This document shows positions 1 through 8,059 of a stretch of 64,000 nucleotides of DNA, piece by piece. The notes beneath the pieces were generated by a model. It did not search any database, was not told the origin of the DNA, and was given only the letters and a program-made list of their open reading frames with translations. Positions within the stretch are counted from its first letter, which is position 1, and the number at the start of each line of letters is the position of its first letter. This DNA comes from PALSA-1004 sp963804885 (lineage in GTDB: Bacteria > Pseudomonadota > Gammaproteobacteria > Burkholderiales > SG8-41), in the NCBI GenBank assembly GCA_963804885.1, contig CAWDSF010000002.1, forward strand, positions 434,001 to 498,000, read 5' to 3'. Position numbers and translations under genes: made by a program.

Positions 1-177
1 GGCATCCGGCTCGGTTCGCCGGCGATCACCACCCGCGGCTTCGGCATCGCGGAAACGCGCGAGCTCGCCAACCTGATCGCGGACGTGCTCGATGCGCCGC
101 AGGACGAGAAGGTGATCGAGCGCGCGGGCGCCGGGGCGAGGGCGTTGTGCGCGAAATTTCCCGTTTATGGAAACTGA
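1..177 (+). CDS. glyA: Serine hydroxymethyltransferase, C-terminal end (partial)
   Basis: This is the last 58 residues of a protein that begins before the window and stops at TGA 175-177. The motif GIRLGSPAITTRGF followed by a helix ending in VIERAGAGARALCAKFPVY matches the C-terminus of serine hydroxymethyltransferase, the PLP enzyme that interconverts serine and glycine and charges tetrahydrofolate with one-carbon units. The following nrdR and riboflavin genes are the usual betaproteobacterial neighbours of glyA. Only the end is visible, so the catalytic lysine cannot be checked. Confidence 0.93.
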   Translation, partial: GIRLGSPAITTRGFGIAETRELANLIADVLDAPQDEKVIERAGAGARALCAKFPVYGN

Positions 178-184
178 TAGAGGC

Positions 185-272
185 GAGGAATGAGGAACGA
201 GGATCGAGGATTGAGGGAAAACAAGCGCGACCGCGCCTTGACTCAATCCTCGATCCTCAATCCTCAATCCTG
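185..272. repeat. Purine-rich intergenic hairpin, copy A
   Basis: A 17-base perfect inverted repeat (199-215 GAGGATCGAGGATTGAG, complement at 242-258) continues outward with mismatches to about 185 and 272, enclosing a loop of about 26 bases. Each arm is built from short GAGGA-type direct repeats. It lies between glyA and nrdR and could end the glyA transcript, but it has no T-run. Related arms occur at 19895-19990 and 60259-60350. Confidence 0.75.
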
Positions 273-277
273 AAACG

Positions 278-745
278 ATGCATTGCCCTTTCTGCAAAGC
301 GCCCGACACCCAGGTTATCGATTCGCGCGTGAACGACGACGGCGACAGCATTCGCCGCCGGCGGCGCTGCGCGGTGTGCAACAAGCGCTTCACGACTTAC
401 GAAACGGTCGAGCTGCGCATGCCTCAACTCGTCAAGCAGGACGGCAGCCGCACGGAGTTCGACCTCGACAAGCTGCGCACCGGTTTCATGCGCGCGCTGC
501 ACAAGCGGCCGGTGCCCACGCCGCTGGTCGACGACGCGGTGGCCACGGTCACCCAGCAGGTGCTGGCGCTCGGCGAGCGCGAGATCGAGTCGCGCCGCGT
601 CGGCGAGATGGTGATGAAGGAGCTCTACAAGCTCGACAAGGTCGCGTACATCCGTTTCGCGTCGGTGTATAAAAGCTTCCAGGACGTCGACGATTTCCAG
701 GACGCCATCAAGGAAGTGCAGAAGCCCGTAGGCAAAAGCAAGTAA
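278..745 (+). CDS. nrdR: Transcriptional repressor NrdR
   Basis: This 155-residue protein has the full NrdR layout. An N-terminal zinc ribbon uses Cys3, Cys6, Cys31 and Cys34, with an arginine-rich stretch at residues 26-30 before the second pair. An ATP-cone domain covers roughly residues 49-139. NrdR senses ATP/dATP through the cone and represses ribonucleotide reductase operons by binding NrdR boxes. The length is normal for the family. The gene sits between glyA and ribD, 7 bases before the latter, so it probably starts the riboflavin operon transcript. The start ATG directly follows the hairpin repeat. Confidence 0.96.
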   Translation: MHCPFCKAPDTQVIDSRVNDDGDSIRRRRRCAVCNKRFTTYETVELRMPQLVKQDGSRTEFDLDKLRTGFMRALHKRPVPTPLVDDAVATVTQQVLALGEREIESRRVGEMVMKELYKLDKVAYIRFASVYKSFQDVDDFQDAIKEVQKPVGKSK

Positions 746-752
746 CGCGACG

Positions 753-1845
753 ATGAGCGGGGCAGCCGACAATGACTTCATGGCGCGCGCGCTGCAACTC
801 GCGGAGCGCGGGCTGTACACGACGACGCCCAATCCGCGCGTCGGCTGCGTGATCGTGCGCGGCGGCGCGGTGGTGGGCGAAGGCTGGCACGAGCGCGCCG
901 GCGGGCCGCATGCTGAAGTCGTCGCATTGCAGGCGGCGGGTGAGCGCGCGCGCGGCGCGACGGCCTACGTGACGCTGGAGCCCTGCCACCATCAAGGGCG
1001 CACGCCGCCGTGCGACGAGGCTTTGATCGCAGCCGGCGTGGCGCGCGTCGTCGCGGCGATGCTGGACCCCGATCCGCGCACCGCCGGGCAGGGTCTGGCG
1101 CGGCTCGCGCAGGCGGGTGTCAATGTCGAAACGGGCGTCATGGAAAATGACGCGCGTGCCTTGAATCGCGGCTTTACTTCGCGCGTCACGCGCGGGCGGC
1201 CATGGACGCGCCTGAAAATTGCGGCGAGCCTCGACGGGAAAACCGCATTGCTCAACGGCAAAAGCCAGTGGATCACGGGGGAAGCCGCCCGCAACGACGG
1301 GCATCACTGGCGCGCGCGCGCCTGCGCGGTCTTGACCGGCATCGGCACGGTGCGCGACGATGACCCGCAATTGACGGTGCGCGCGGTAACGACGCCGCGC
1401 CAGCCGCTGCGCGTGGTGATCGACAGCCGGCTCGAATTGCCGCTCACCGCGCGCATCCTCGAGGGCGGTGGCGTGTTGATCGCGTGCGCCGTCATGGACG
1501 AGGCGAAGGCGGCGAAATTAAAGGAGCCAGGGCGCCGAAATCGTCGTGTTGCCCAACGCCGCCGGCAAGGTTGAGCTGCCCGCACTGATGCAGGAGCTCG
1601 GCCGGCGCGGCATTAACGAATTGCACGTCGAAGCGGGCCACAAGTTGAACGGATCGTTGATAAACGAGCATTGCGTGGACGAATTGCTGCTCTACTTAGC
1701 ACCTGGACTCCTCGGCGAGCGCGCGCGCGGCATGGCCGACCTGCCCGAGCTCACCGATCTCGCTGACCGGCGCGAGCTAAGGATAGACGAAGTGCGCATG
1801 GTGGGCGGCGATATCCGGATCCGTGCCGGTTGGAAAGCGGGCTGA
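753..1845 (+). CDS. ribD: Bifunctional deaminase/reductase RibD (frameshifted in this sequence)
   Basis: RibD carries out two successive steps of riboflavin synthesis: deamination of the pyrimidine intermediate, then NADPH reduction of its ribose. The deaminase zinc site is visible as HAE (residues 53-55) and PCHHQGRTPPC (77-87). The reductase half begins near residue 150 at RPWTRLKIAASLDGKTAL. One extra C at about 1527-1528 breaks the frame. Removing it joins KLKEQGAEIVVLP to the remaining reductase sequence and gives 363 residues, the usual length. The stop lies 4 bases before ribE, so the two are probably translated together. Confidence 0.93.
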
Positions 1846-1849
1846 ACAC

Positions 1850-2450
1850 ATGTTTACCGGAATAATTCAGGCAATCGGCCGCGTGCGGAAGGTGACGCCG
1901 GTGCACGGCGGCGTGCGCATGACCGTCGATGCCGGCGCGCTGCCGCTCGCGGACGTCAAAATCGGCGACAGCATCGCGATCGACGGCGCGTGCCTGACGG
2001 TGGTGGCGCTGGCCGGACAGGAGCTTGAGTTCGACCTGTCGCAGGAAACGTTGTCCTGCACGGCAGGCCTCACTGCGGGCGCGGCCGTGAATCTGGAAAA
2101 AGCGCTGCGGCTGGCCGACCGCATAGACGGGCATCTGGTTGCCGGCCACGTCGACGGCGTCGGCACGGTGGTGAGATTCGAGCGCGGCCGGCGAAAACCG
2201 CCGGCTGGTAATCGATACGCCGCGCGAACTCGCCAGGTACATCGCGCGCAAAGGCTCGGTTGCCGTGAATGGCGTAAGCTTGACGGTCAATGCGGTGCAC
2301 GGCACGCAGTTCGAAGTGAACCTGATCCCGCATACGCTCGCCGCGACGACTTTCCACGCGCTCGCGGCGCGAATGCAAGTCAACATCGAAGTGGATACGC
2401 TCGCGCGCTACGCCGAGCGCCTGAGCGAATTCAAGGACTCGAGCACCTGA
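1850..2450 (+). CDS. ribE: Riboflavin synthase, alpha subunit (frameshifted in this sequence)
   Basis: Riboflavin synthase dismutates two 6,7-dimethyl-8-ribityllumazine molecules into riboflavin and the pyrimidine precursor. The protein opens with MFTGIIQAIG, the family hallmark, and contains two lumazine-binding repeats; the second has GSVAVNGVSLTVN. One surplus G at about 2186-2187 breaks the frame in the linker. Without it, VRFERAGENRRLVIDTPREL reads through and the protein is 199 residues, normal for the family. It sits between ribD and ribBA in the operon. The start was chosen for the diagnostic N-terminus. Confidence 0.93.
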
Positions 2451-2466
2451 TGGATGTGAGCCGCCA

Positions 2467-3567
2467 ATGGCAGTGAGCCCGACCACCGACATCATCGCCG
2501 ACCTGAGTGCCGGCAAAATGGTGATCCTCGTCGACGAGGAAGACCGCGAGAACGAGGGCGATCTCGTGCTGGCGGCGGATTTCGTCACGCCGGAGGCGAT
2601 CAACTTCATGGCGCGCTACGGGCGCGGGCTCATCTGCCTGACGCTCACGGAGCAGAAATGCCGCAGCCTGAATCTCGCGCCCATGGTCGCCACCAACAAT
2701 GCGCCGCTGGGCACCAATTTCACGGTGTCGATCGAAGCGGCGGAAGGTGTCACGACCGGCATTTCCGCCGCTGACCGCGCGCGCACCGTGCAGGCCGCAG
2801 TGCGCGCGGACGCGAGCCCCGCCGACATCGTGCAGCCCGGGCATATTTTTCCGCTGCTGGCGCAAAACGGCGGCGTGCTCGTGCGCGCCGGGCATACCGA
2901 AGCGGGCTGCGACCTCGCGGCGCTCGCCGGCGCAACGCCCGCCGCGGTGATCTGCGAGATACTGAAGGACAACGGCGAGATGGCGCGCCTGCCGGATTTG
3001 ATCGAGTTCGGGCGCGCGCACAATCTCAAGATCGGCACGATCACCGATCTGATCCATCACCGCAGCCGCACCGAGTCGCTCGTCAGCCGGTTGTCGGAAC
3101 GCGATATCGAAACGGTGCACGGCAAGTTCCGGCTGATCGTGTATAGCGACAAGATCGGGCAGGCGACGCATCTCGCGCTGGTGAAGGGCAAGATCACGCC
3201 CGACCGCGAAGTGCTGGTGCGCGTGCACGAGCCGCTGTCGGTGATCGACCTGCTCGACGTCAAGAGCGCGAGCCATTCGTGGAATTTCAATCAGGCGCTC
3301 GCCGCGATCAGCCGTGCCGAGAGCGGCGTGATCGTGCTCCTGCACCGGCCCGAGTCGGCCGCCGATCTTGTCGAGCGTGCATTGCCGGGTGCGATCGCGA
3401 CGACGCAGAAAAATGCGCTGCGCAATTACGGCATCGGCGCGCAGATATTGCGCGATTTGAAGGTCGCCAAAATGCGTTTGCTCGCGAAGCAACGTAGAAT
3501 GCCGAGCATGGCGGGATTCGATTTGCAGGTCACCGGCTATCTGCAGCCGGACGAAGCGGCAAAATAA
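2467..3567 (+). CDS. ribBA: DHBP synthase fused to a GTP cyclohydrolase II-like domain (RibBX type)
   Basis: The N-terminal half (residues 1-200) is 3,4-dihydroxy-2-butanone-4-phosphate synthase, which makes the four-carbon unit of riboflavin from ribulose 5-phosphate. It has the acidic DEEDRENEGD loop (23-32) and GHTEAGCD (142-149). The C-terminal half (about 205-366) folds like GTP cyclohydrolase II but lacks the cysteine zinc motif. Where active enzymes have the Cys/ECLTGD/RCDCG segment, this one has HEPLSVIDLLDVKSASHSWN. It therefore looks like the RibBX class with an inactive second domain, and a separate RibA is expected elsewhere in the genome. Confidence 0.93.
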   Translation: MAVSPTTDIIADLSAGKMVILVDEEDRENEGDLVLAADFVTPEAINFMARYGRGLICLTLTEQKCRSLNLAPMVATNNAPLGTNFTVSIEAAEGVTTGISAADRARTVQAAVRADASPADIVQPGHIFPLLAQNGGVLVRAGHTEAGCDLAALAGATPAAVICEILKDNGEMARLPDLIEFGRAHNLKIGTITDLIHHRSRTESLVSRLSERDIETVHGKFRLIVYSDKIGQATHLALVKGKITPDREVLVRVHEPLSVIDLLDVKSASHSWNFNQALAAISRAESGVIVLLHRPESAADLVERALPGAIATTQKNALRNYGIGAQILRDLKVAKMRLLAKQRRMPSMAGFDLQVTGYLQPDEAAK

Positions 3568-3576
3568 GGCGTTCGC

Positions 3577-4053
3577 ATGACCCAATACGACGGAATGGAC
3601 GAAATCGAAGCCGGCACCGAAGGCGGAGGCCTGCATATCGGCATCGTCGTCGCGCGCTTCAACGCAGATATCGGCGACGGTTTGCTCGCGAGCTGCACGG
3701 CGGAACTCACCAGGCTGGGCGTCGCGGCCGGCGACGTGACGATTGTCAGCGTGCCCGGCGCGCTGGAAGCGCCGCTTGCGTTGCAGCAAATGGCGGTATC
3801 CGACAATTTCGACGCGCTGATCGCGCTGGGCGCCGTCATTCGCGGCGAAACGTACCATTTCGAGATCGTTGCCAACGAATCGGCGCGCGGCATCATGTCG
3901 GTGCAGCTCGATACCGGCATACCGGTCGCCAACGGCATCCTGACCACCGAGAACGACGACCAGGCGACCGCGCGCATGGCGCAAAAAGGCGCCGACTGCG
4001 CCGCCGTCGCCGTCGAAATGGCGAACCTGCTGCGCGAACTCGAACGCAAATGA
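3577..4053 (+). CDS. ribH: 6,7-dimethyl-8-ribityllumazine synthase
   Basis: RibH condenses the RibB product with the RibD-derived pyrimidine to give lumazine, the substrate of RibE. The 158-residue protein shows FN at 28-29, PGALEAP (60-66) and GAVIRGETYHFE (85-96), including the catalytic His94. The start at 3577 leaves a 20-residue acidic N-terminal tail, common in betaproteobacterial homologues. An internal Met7 (MDEIEAG) is a less likely alternative. The stop overlaps the start of nusB by four bases (ATGA), the usual coupling of these two genes. Confidence 0.96.
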   Translation: MTQYDGMDEIEAGTEGGGLHIGIVVARFNADIGDGLLASCTAELTRLGVAAGDVTIVSVPGALEAPLALQQMAVSDNFDALIALGAVIRGETYHFEIVANESARGIMSVQLDTGIPVANGILTTENDDQATARMAQKGADCAAVAVEMANLLRELERK

Positions 4054-4502
4054 CCGCCATTCCCGCGCCCACGGTGCGCAAGACGAGCCGCCGGCGCTCG
4101 CGCGAATTCGCGATGCAGGGCCTCTACCAATGGCAGCTCGCGGGCACCGACGCCGCGACCATCGAAAGCCAGATGGCGAAGGCCAAGGGCTTCGACAAGA
4201 TCGACCGCCCGTATTTTTCGTCGCTGCTCGAGGGCGCGATACGCGAGTCCGAACGGCTCGCCGAGGCGTTGCAGCCTTTTCTCGACCGCAAGTGCGCGGA
4301 GCTCTCACCGATCGAGCGCGCGATCCTGTTTATCGCCGCGTACGAGCTCGAGAACCAGGCCGATATCCCGTACCGCGTGGTGATCAACGAAGCGGTCGAG
4401 CTCGCCAAGAGCTATGGCGGCACCGACGGCTTTAAGTACGTGAACGGCGTGCTCGACAAGCTGGCGGCCGACAAGCGCCCGCTCGAAATAGTCGGCAGAT
4501 AG
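4050..4502 (+). CDS. nusB: Transcription antitermination factor NusB
   Basis: NusB pairs with NusE (S10) on boxA RNA to prevent early termination of rRNA transcription. The 150-residue sequence starts with a basic segment (TSRRRSREFAMQGLYQWQL) and contains SPIERAILFIAAYEL, PYRVVINEAVELAKSYGGTDGFKYVNGVLD, the typical helical signature. It overlaps ribH by four bases. The length and the ribH-nusB-thiL order match the family. Confidence 0.96.
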   Translation: MTAIPAPTVRKTSRRRSREFAMQGLYQWQLAGTDAATIESQMAKAKGFDKIDRPYFSSLLEGAIRESERLAEALQPFLDRKCAELSPIERAILFIAAYELENQADIPYRVVINEAVELAKSYGGTDGFKYVNGVLDKLAADKRPLEIVGR

Positions 4503-4532
4503 GCGCAGATAGTTTTGGCTACGGAGCCGTCG

Positions 4533-4781
4533 ATGGACGAAAAACTCAAACGCAAGATCATGCTGTTTTACGCGGGCGGCATCATCAACGCCCTGCTGGG
4601 CCTCTACGTGCTGATCGAAGGCCTGTCGTTTCTGCCCGCCGATACCGCGCGCACGCTGGCGATCATATTTTTCGTGTTCGCGGCGGTCGATTTCTACCTG
4701 CCGTATTCGCTGAAGCAGCGGTGGCTCGCGAACAATCGCGGCAAGCAGGACCAAGGCAACGACCCCGTGCAACGGTCCTAG
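4533..4781 (+). CDS. Small two-helix membrane protein of unknown function
   Basis: This 82-residue protein has two predicted membrane segments, around residues 10-30 (IMLFYAGGIINALLGLYVLI) and 39-60 (ARTLAIIFFVFAAVDFYLPY), with charged ends. I recognise no family. The ATG at 4533 is preferred because GGAG lies about 8 bases before it; a TTG at 4515 would add six residues. It lies between nusB and thiL in the same direction and is probably co-transcribed. Confidence 0.7.
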   Translation: MDEKLKRKIMLFYAGGIINALLGLYVLIEGLSFLPADTARTLAIIFFVFAAVDFYLPYSLKQRWLANNRGKQDQGNDPVQRS

Positions 4782-4806
4782 CGCCGGCGCCCCCCGGAAT
4801 TTCCGC

Positions 4807-5781
4807 GTGGCCACGTCTGAATTCGATCTGATCGCGCGCTACTTCACCCATCGCGCGCGCCATACGGTGCTCGGCGTCGGCGACGACGCGGCGCTGGTCC
4901 GAATTAAAGCGCGGCCACGAGCTCGTGATATCCGCCGACATGCTGGTCGCAGGCCGGCATTTTTTTCGCGATGCAAATCCGCGGCAGCTCGGCCACAAGG
5001 CGCTCGCCGTCAACCTGTCGGACCTGGCGGCGATGGGTGCCACGCCGCGCTGGGCCACGCTGGCGCTCGCATTGCCGCAGGCCGACGCGCGCTGGGTGAG
5101 CGAGTTTTCGCGCGGCTTCATGGCGCTCGCGCGCCGCTTCGACGTCGACCTGATCGGCGGCGACACCACGCGCGGGCCGCTCAACATTTGCGTGCAGATC
5201 ATGGGCGAAGTGCCGCGCGGCAAAGCGCTGCGGCGCGACGGCGCGCGCGCGGGCGACGACCTTATGGGTGTCGGGGGCGCTGGGCGATGCCGCTTTCGCG
5301 CTCGCCGCGCTCAAGCGGCGGATTCGGCTCAAGCCGGCCGAATTGCGGCAGTGCGCCGCGCGCCTGCACGCGCCTACAGCCGCGCGTGAATCTCGGGCTG
5401 GCTTTGCGGGGCATGGCGCACAGCGCGATCGACATTTCGGATGGGCTGCTCGCGGACCTTGACCACGTGCTCGTAGCGTCGGGCGTCGCCGCGGAAATCG
5501 AACTTGCGGCCCTGCCGGCATCTCCCGCGCTGAGCCGGCATCTGGATAACGCCATTGCCTGGAGTGCATTGCTGGCGGGCGGCGATGATTATGAACTGTG
5601 CTTCAGCGCGCCGCGCGCGGCGCGCGAACGGATTGCGCGTGCCGGCAGCCGCGCGCGCGTGCGGGTGACCCGGATCGGCAGCGTGCGCGCGGTTCGCAAG
5701 GGGACGCCGCGACTGCTCGTGCGCGCGCCCGACGGCGCTGCACTGCGCGTGGTGCGCGGGGGCTACGATCATTTCGCCTGA
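4807..5781 (+). CDS. thiL: Thiamine-monophosphate kinase (three frameshifts in this sequence)
   Basis: ThiL phosphorylates thiamine monophosphate to the active pyrophosphate. Family motifs appear in successive frames: GVGDDAALVRIKAGHELVIS, NLSDLAAMGA, LIGGDTTRGP, then AIDISDGLLADLD and GGDDYELCF. Surplus bases at about 4910-4912, 5266-5268 and 5376 shift the frame three times. Together they add three bases, so an uninterrupted reading frame spans the whole gene but encodes nonsense between the first and third insertions. Corrected, the protein is 323 residues, normal for ThiL. The start is a GTG (MATSEFDLIARYF). Confidence 0.9.
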   Translation: MATSEFDLIARYFTHRARHTVLGVGDDAALVRIKARPRARDIRRHAGRRPAFFSRCKSAAARPQGARRQPVGPGGDGCHAALGHAGARIAAGRRALGERVFARLHGARAPLRRRPDRRRHHARAAQHLRADHGRSAARQSAAARRRARGRRPYGCRGRWAMPLSRSPRSSGGFGSSRPNCGSAPRACTRLQPRVNLGLALRGMAHSAIDISDGLLADLDHVLVASGVAAEIELAALPASPALSRHLDNAIAWSALLAGGDDYELCFSAPRAARERIARAGSRARVRVTRIGSVRAVRKGTPRLLVRAPDGAALRVVRGGYDHFA

Positions 5782-5809
5782 AGCCGCCCGGGCGCCGTCG
5801 TGGCGCTTT

Positions 5810-6280
5810 ATGTGGCGGCAGCCGGCGCACATCATCGCCCTGGGTGCGGGCGCGGGTCTCGCGCCGGCTGCCCCGGGAACCGTCGGGACGCTGCTCGCGT
5901 TTCCGCTGTATTGGCTGCTGGCGGCTTTCAGCACTTCCACAATGGCGCTTATATTGCTTGGCGCCGCGTTTCTACTCGGCATCTGGGCGTGTGGCGCAAC
6001 CGGCCGCGCATTGGGCGTTGCCGATCACGGCGCGATGGTGTGGGACGAAATCGTCGCGTTCGCGGTCGTGCTGGTGTTTACCCCGTCCGGCTGGGAGTGG
6101 CAGCTCGGCGCATTTCTGCTGTTCCGGTTCTTCGACATCGTGAAGCCGCCGCCGATCCGTTATTTTGACCGGCGCCTGAAAAACGGCTTCGGCGTGATGT
6201 TCGACGACCTGCTCGCGGCGGGTTATACGCTGCTCGTCCTGGCAGTGGCCCAGCGTTTGCTCGGGCCGGCTTCGGCATGA
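5810..6280 (+). CDS. pgpA: Phosphatidylglycerophosphatase A
   Basis: PgpA removes the phosphate from phosphatidylglycerophosphate in the inner membrane to make phosphatidylglycerol. The 156-residue protein has APAAPGTVGTLL near residue 20, DHGAMVWDEIVA near 73, and FRFFDIVKPPPIR followed by FGVMFDDLLAAGYT, the conserved acidic metal sites. It contains several hydrophobic segments. The thiL-pgpA-pncC order is standard, although here another gene is inserted before pncC. The stop overlaps the next start by four bases. Confidence 0.94.
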   Translation: MWRQPAHIIALGAGAGLAPAAPGTVGTLLAFPLYWLLAAFSTSTMALILLGAAFLLGIWACGATGRALGVADHGAMVWDEIVAFAVVLVFTPSGWEWQLGAFLLFRFFDIVKPPPIRYFDRRLKNGFGVMFDDLLAAGYTLLVLAVAQRLLGPASA

Positions 6281-7386
6281 AAGTCGCGTGGCTCGTCCGC
6301 GTTCCAATCGGAGAGCGCGATGGGCAGCTGTATTCGCCGCTGGCCGGCGTGCGCATGCGCACGATCGTGCCGATGCTGGAACTGCAGCGCCGCGGCCACG
6401 CTGCGTCCATCGTGCAACTGCCGGATACGGGCGTGCCCGCGGCCGCGGCGCTCGCCGCGCTCGAATCCAGCGACGCGGTATTTTTTGGTCCCGTGCTGCC
6501 CGCACCGGGCCTATCGATCGACGATGCGGCCGCCGGCGTGCTTGCGTTGCTCGAGCACTTGCGTGCCCGCGGCATTACCACGCTGGCCGACATTCACGAC
6601 GATCACTTCGAAGTGCCGGGGCGCATCCAGTACTTCACCGGTCTCGTGCGCAAAGCGGACGCGGTCTTCGCCAATTCGGACGCGATGGCGAATCTGGTCG
6701 CCAATTACACACACCGTCCGGTGCAGGTCATCGGCGATCCGTACGAGGGGCCGCGCGGCGAGCCGCGCTTCGCTCCCTTGGCAGGCAGTAACTGGCTCGA
6801 CCGTCTGTTGCCGTGGCGCGCCAGCCGGCTCGAGCTTGCCTGGTTCGGGCATCAATCCAACCTGCAGCCGGTCTACGCGCTGGCGCAGGCGATCGTCGAC
6901 GCGCGCCTGCGCTGGCCGGTCGAACTCGAAGTCGTGTCGCGCGACGGCTTCGGCGCGCGCGAGTTCTGCGAAATCTTCAGCCATCATCACGGCCGCAGAT
7001 GCCGCGCCCGGTTCGTCGAGTGGTCGCCTGAATCTACGCAGCGCGCGCTGCACGAGTGCGACCTCGCCGTGCTGCCGGGCGATGCGGCGCTCCGGAAAAC
7101 GCCGCTCAAGAGCGCCAATCGCGTCGCTGAAATCCTGCGCGCCGGACGTTACGCGCTCGCTTATCCCATTCCGTCTTATGCGCAGTTTGCCGGCCATGCA
7201 GGGATAGCGGAAGATATCGTCGGCGGCATCGACTGGGCGATGGATCATCGCGCCGAAGTGTTAAACCGCATACGCACGGGCCAGGCTTACGTGGAGCAGA
7301 CGTTTTCTCCGGAGGTCGTGGGCGGACTGTGGCTGGCCGCGTTGCAAGGCATCCTCGGTTCGCGCGTCAGTGCTTCCGATCAATAA
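6277..7386 (+). CDS. Glycosyltransferase-like protein (GT-B fold, family uncertain)
   Basis: This 369-residue soluble protein begins MKVAWLVRVPIGERDG, a typical beta-strand start of a GT-B glycosyltransferase. The middle contains ADAVFANSDAMANLVANY, the pattern seen where family 4 enzymes mark candidate acceptors. The C-terminal half has LAWFGHQSNLQPV, then CDLAVLPGD and KSANRVAEILRAGRYALAYP, which resemble the sugar-nucleotide-binding domain. No clear EX7E motif is visible, so the activity is inferred only. It overlaps pgpA by ATGA and lies 14 bases before pncC, so it is part of the operon. I do not recognise an orthologue normally found at this position. Confidence 0.7.
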   Translation: MKVAWLVRVPIGERDGQLYSPLAGVRMRTIVPMLELQRRGHAASIVQLPDTGVPAAAALAALESSDAVFFGPVLPAPGLSIDDAAAGVLALLEHLRARGITTLADIHDDHFEVPGRIQYFTGLVRKADAVFANSDAMANLVANYTHRPVQVIGDPYEGPRGEPRFAPLAGSNWLDRLLPWRASRLELAWFGHQSNLQPVYALAQAIVDARLRWPVELEVVSRDGFGAREFCEIFSHHHGRRCRARFVEWSPESTQRALHECDLAVLPGDAALRKTPLKSANRVAEILRAGRYALAYPIPSYAQFAGHAGIAEDIVGGIDWAMDHRAEVLNRIRTGQAYVEQTFSPEVVGGLWLAALQGILGSRVSASDQ

Positions 7387-7400
7387 AGAAGGCATCAACG

Positions 7401-7907
7401 ATGGATAAAGAGCTATATGAACTCGCCGCGCAAGTCGGCGCTGCGCTCAAGGCCCGCAGGCTCACGCTCGCGACCGCGGAATCATGCACGGGCGGATGGA
7501 TAGGTGAAGCCGTAACGGCGGTGCCCGGCAGTTCGGAATGGTACGAGCGTGGGTTCATCACCTATACCAACGTCGCGAAACGCGAAATGCTCGGCGTCGC
7601 GGCGGCCACGCTGGACCGGTTCGGCGCGGTGTCGCCGGAAACGGTGAAGCAGATGGTGACCGGCGCGCTCGCCAACAGTCACGCGCAAATCGCCATCGCG
7701 GTGAGCGGCGTTGCCGGCCCCTCGGGCGGCACGCCCGCCAAACCCGTCGGCACGGTGTGCATCGCGTGGGGTAAGCGCGGCGGTGAGCCCGTTGCCGAGA
7801 CGCGCCTGTTTCCCGGCGACCGCGAAGCCGTGCGCCGGCAATCGGTCGAATGCGGACTGAGCGGACTACTCAAGCTCGTCGAGCAGGAAGTAGTACCAAA
7901 GGCATAG
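7401..7907 (+). CDS. pncC: Nicotinamide-nucleotide amidase (CinA C-terminal family)
   Basis: This single-domain CinA family protein deamidates nicotinamide mononucleotide to nicotinic acid mononucleotide, recycling pyridine nucleotides. TAESCTGG (residues 25-32) holds the catalytic Ser28, and VSGVAGPSGGTPAKPVGTV forms the conserved substrate loop. At 168 residues it is the stand-alone form without the N-terminal CinA domain. Its position just before recA is common in proteobacteria. Fourteen bases separate it from the glycosyltransferase-like gene. Confidence 0.94.
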   Translation: MDKELYELAAQVGAALKARRLTLATAESCTGGWIGEAVTAVPGSSEWYERGFITYTNVAKREMLGVAAATLDRFGAVSPETVKQMVTGALANSHAQIAIAVSGVAGPSGGTPAKPVGTVCIAWGKRGGEPVAETRLFPGDREAVRRQSVECGLSGLLKLVEQEVVPKA

Positions 7908-7942
7908 TCGTCATCCTCAACGTGCGCCTGGCGTTATCAGCA

Positions 7943-7991
7943 GCATGAGGCGCCGATGCACGCAAGTTTCAACGACGCAATGGCCTCATGC
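7943..7991. repeat. Nine-base inverted repeat in the recA leader
   Basis: GCATGAGGC at 7943-7951 is perfectly complementary to GCCTCATGC at 7983-7991, leaving a 31-base loop. It lies between pncC and recA. It has no T-run, so a terminator role is not supported. The rest of this 152-base gap holds a TGCGATAAT box just before recA and the string CCGGGGTCAGAGTG at about 8024-8037. Confidence 0.5.
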
Positions 7992-8059
7992 GGAGGTGAC
8001 GGCGGCATGCAATGCGCGCGGAGCCGGGGTCAGAGTGTGCGATAATTCGGGAGGCTCAA

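Noticed and set aside
178..752. FMN riboswitch for the riboflavin operon
   Set aside because: ribD follows nrdR by only seven bases and the rib genes are packed together, leaving no room for the aptamer. None of its conserved segments is visible.
2431..4308. A 625-codon open frame on the minus strand opposite ribBA, ribH and nusB
   Set aside because: It is antisense to three clear genes, has no recognisable motif and is arginine-rich, as expected for mirror frames of GC-rich coding DNA.
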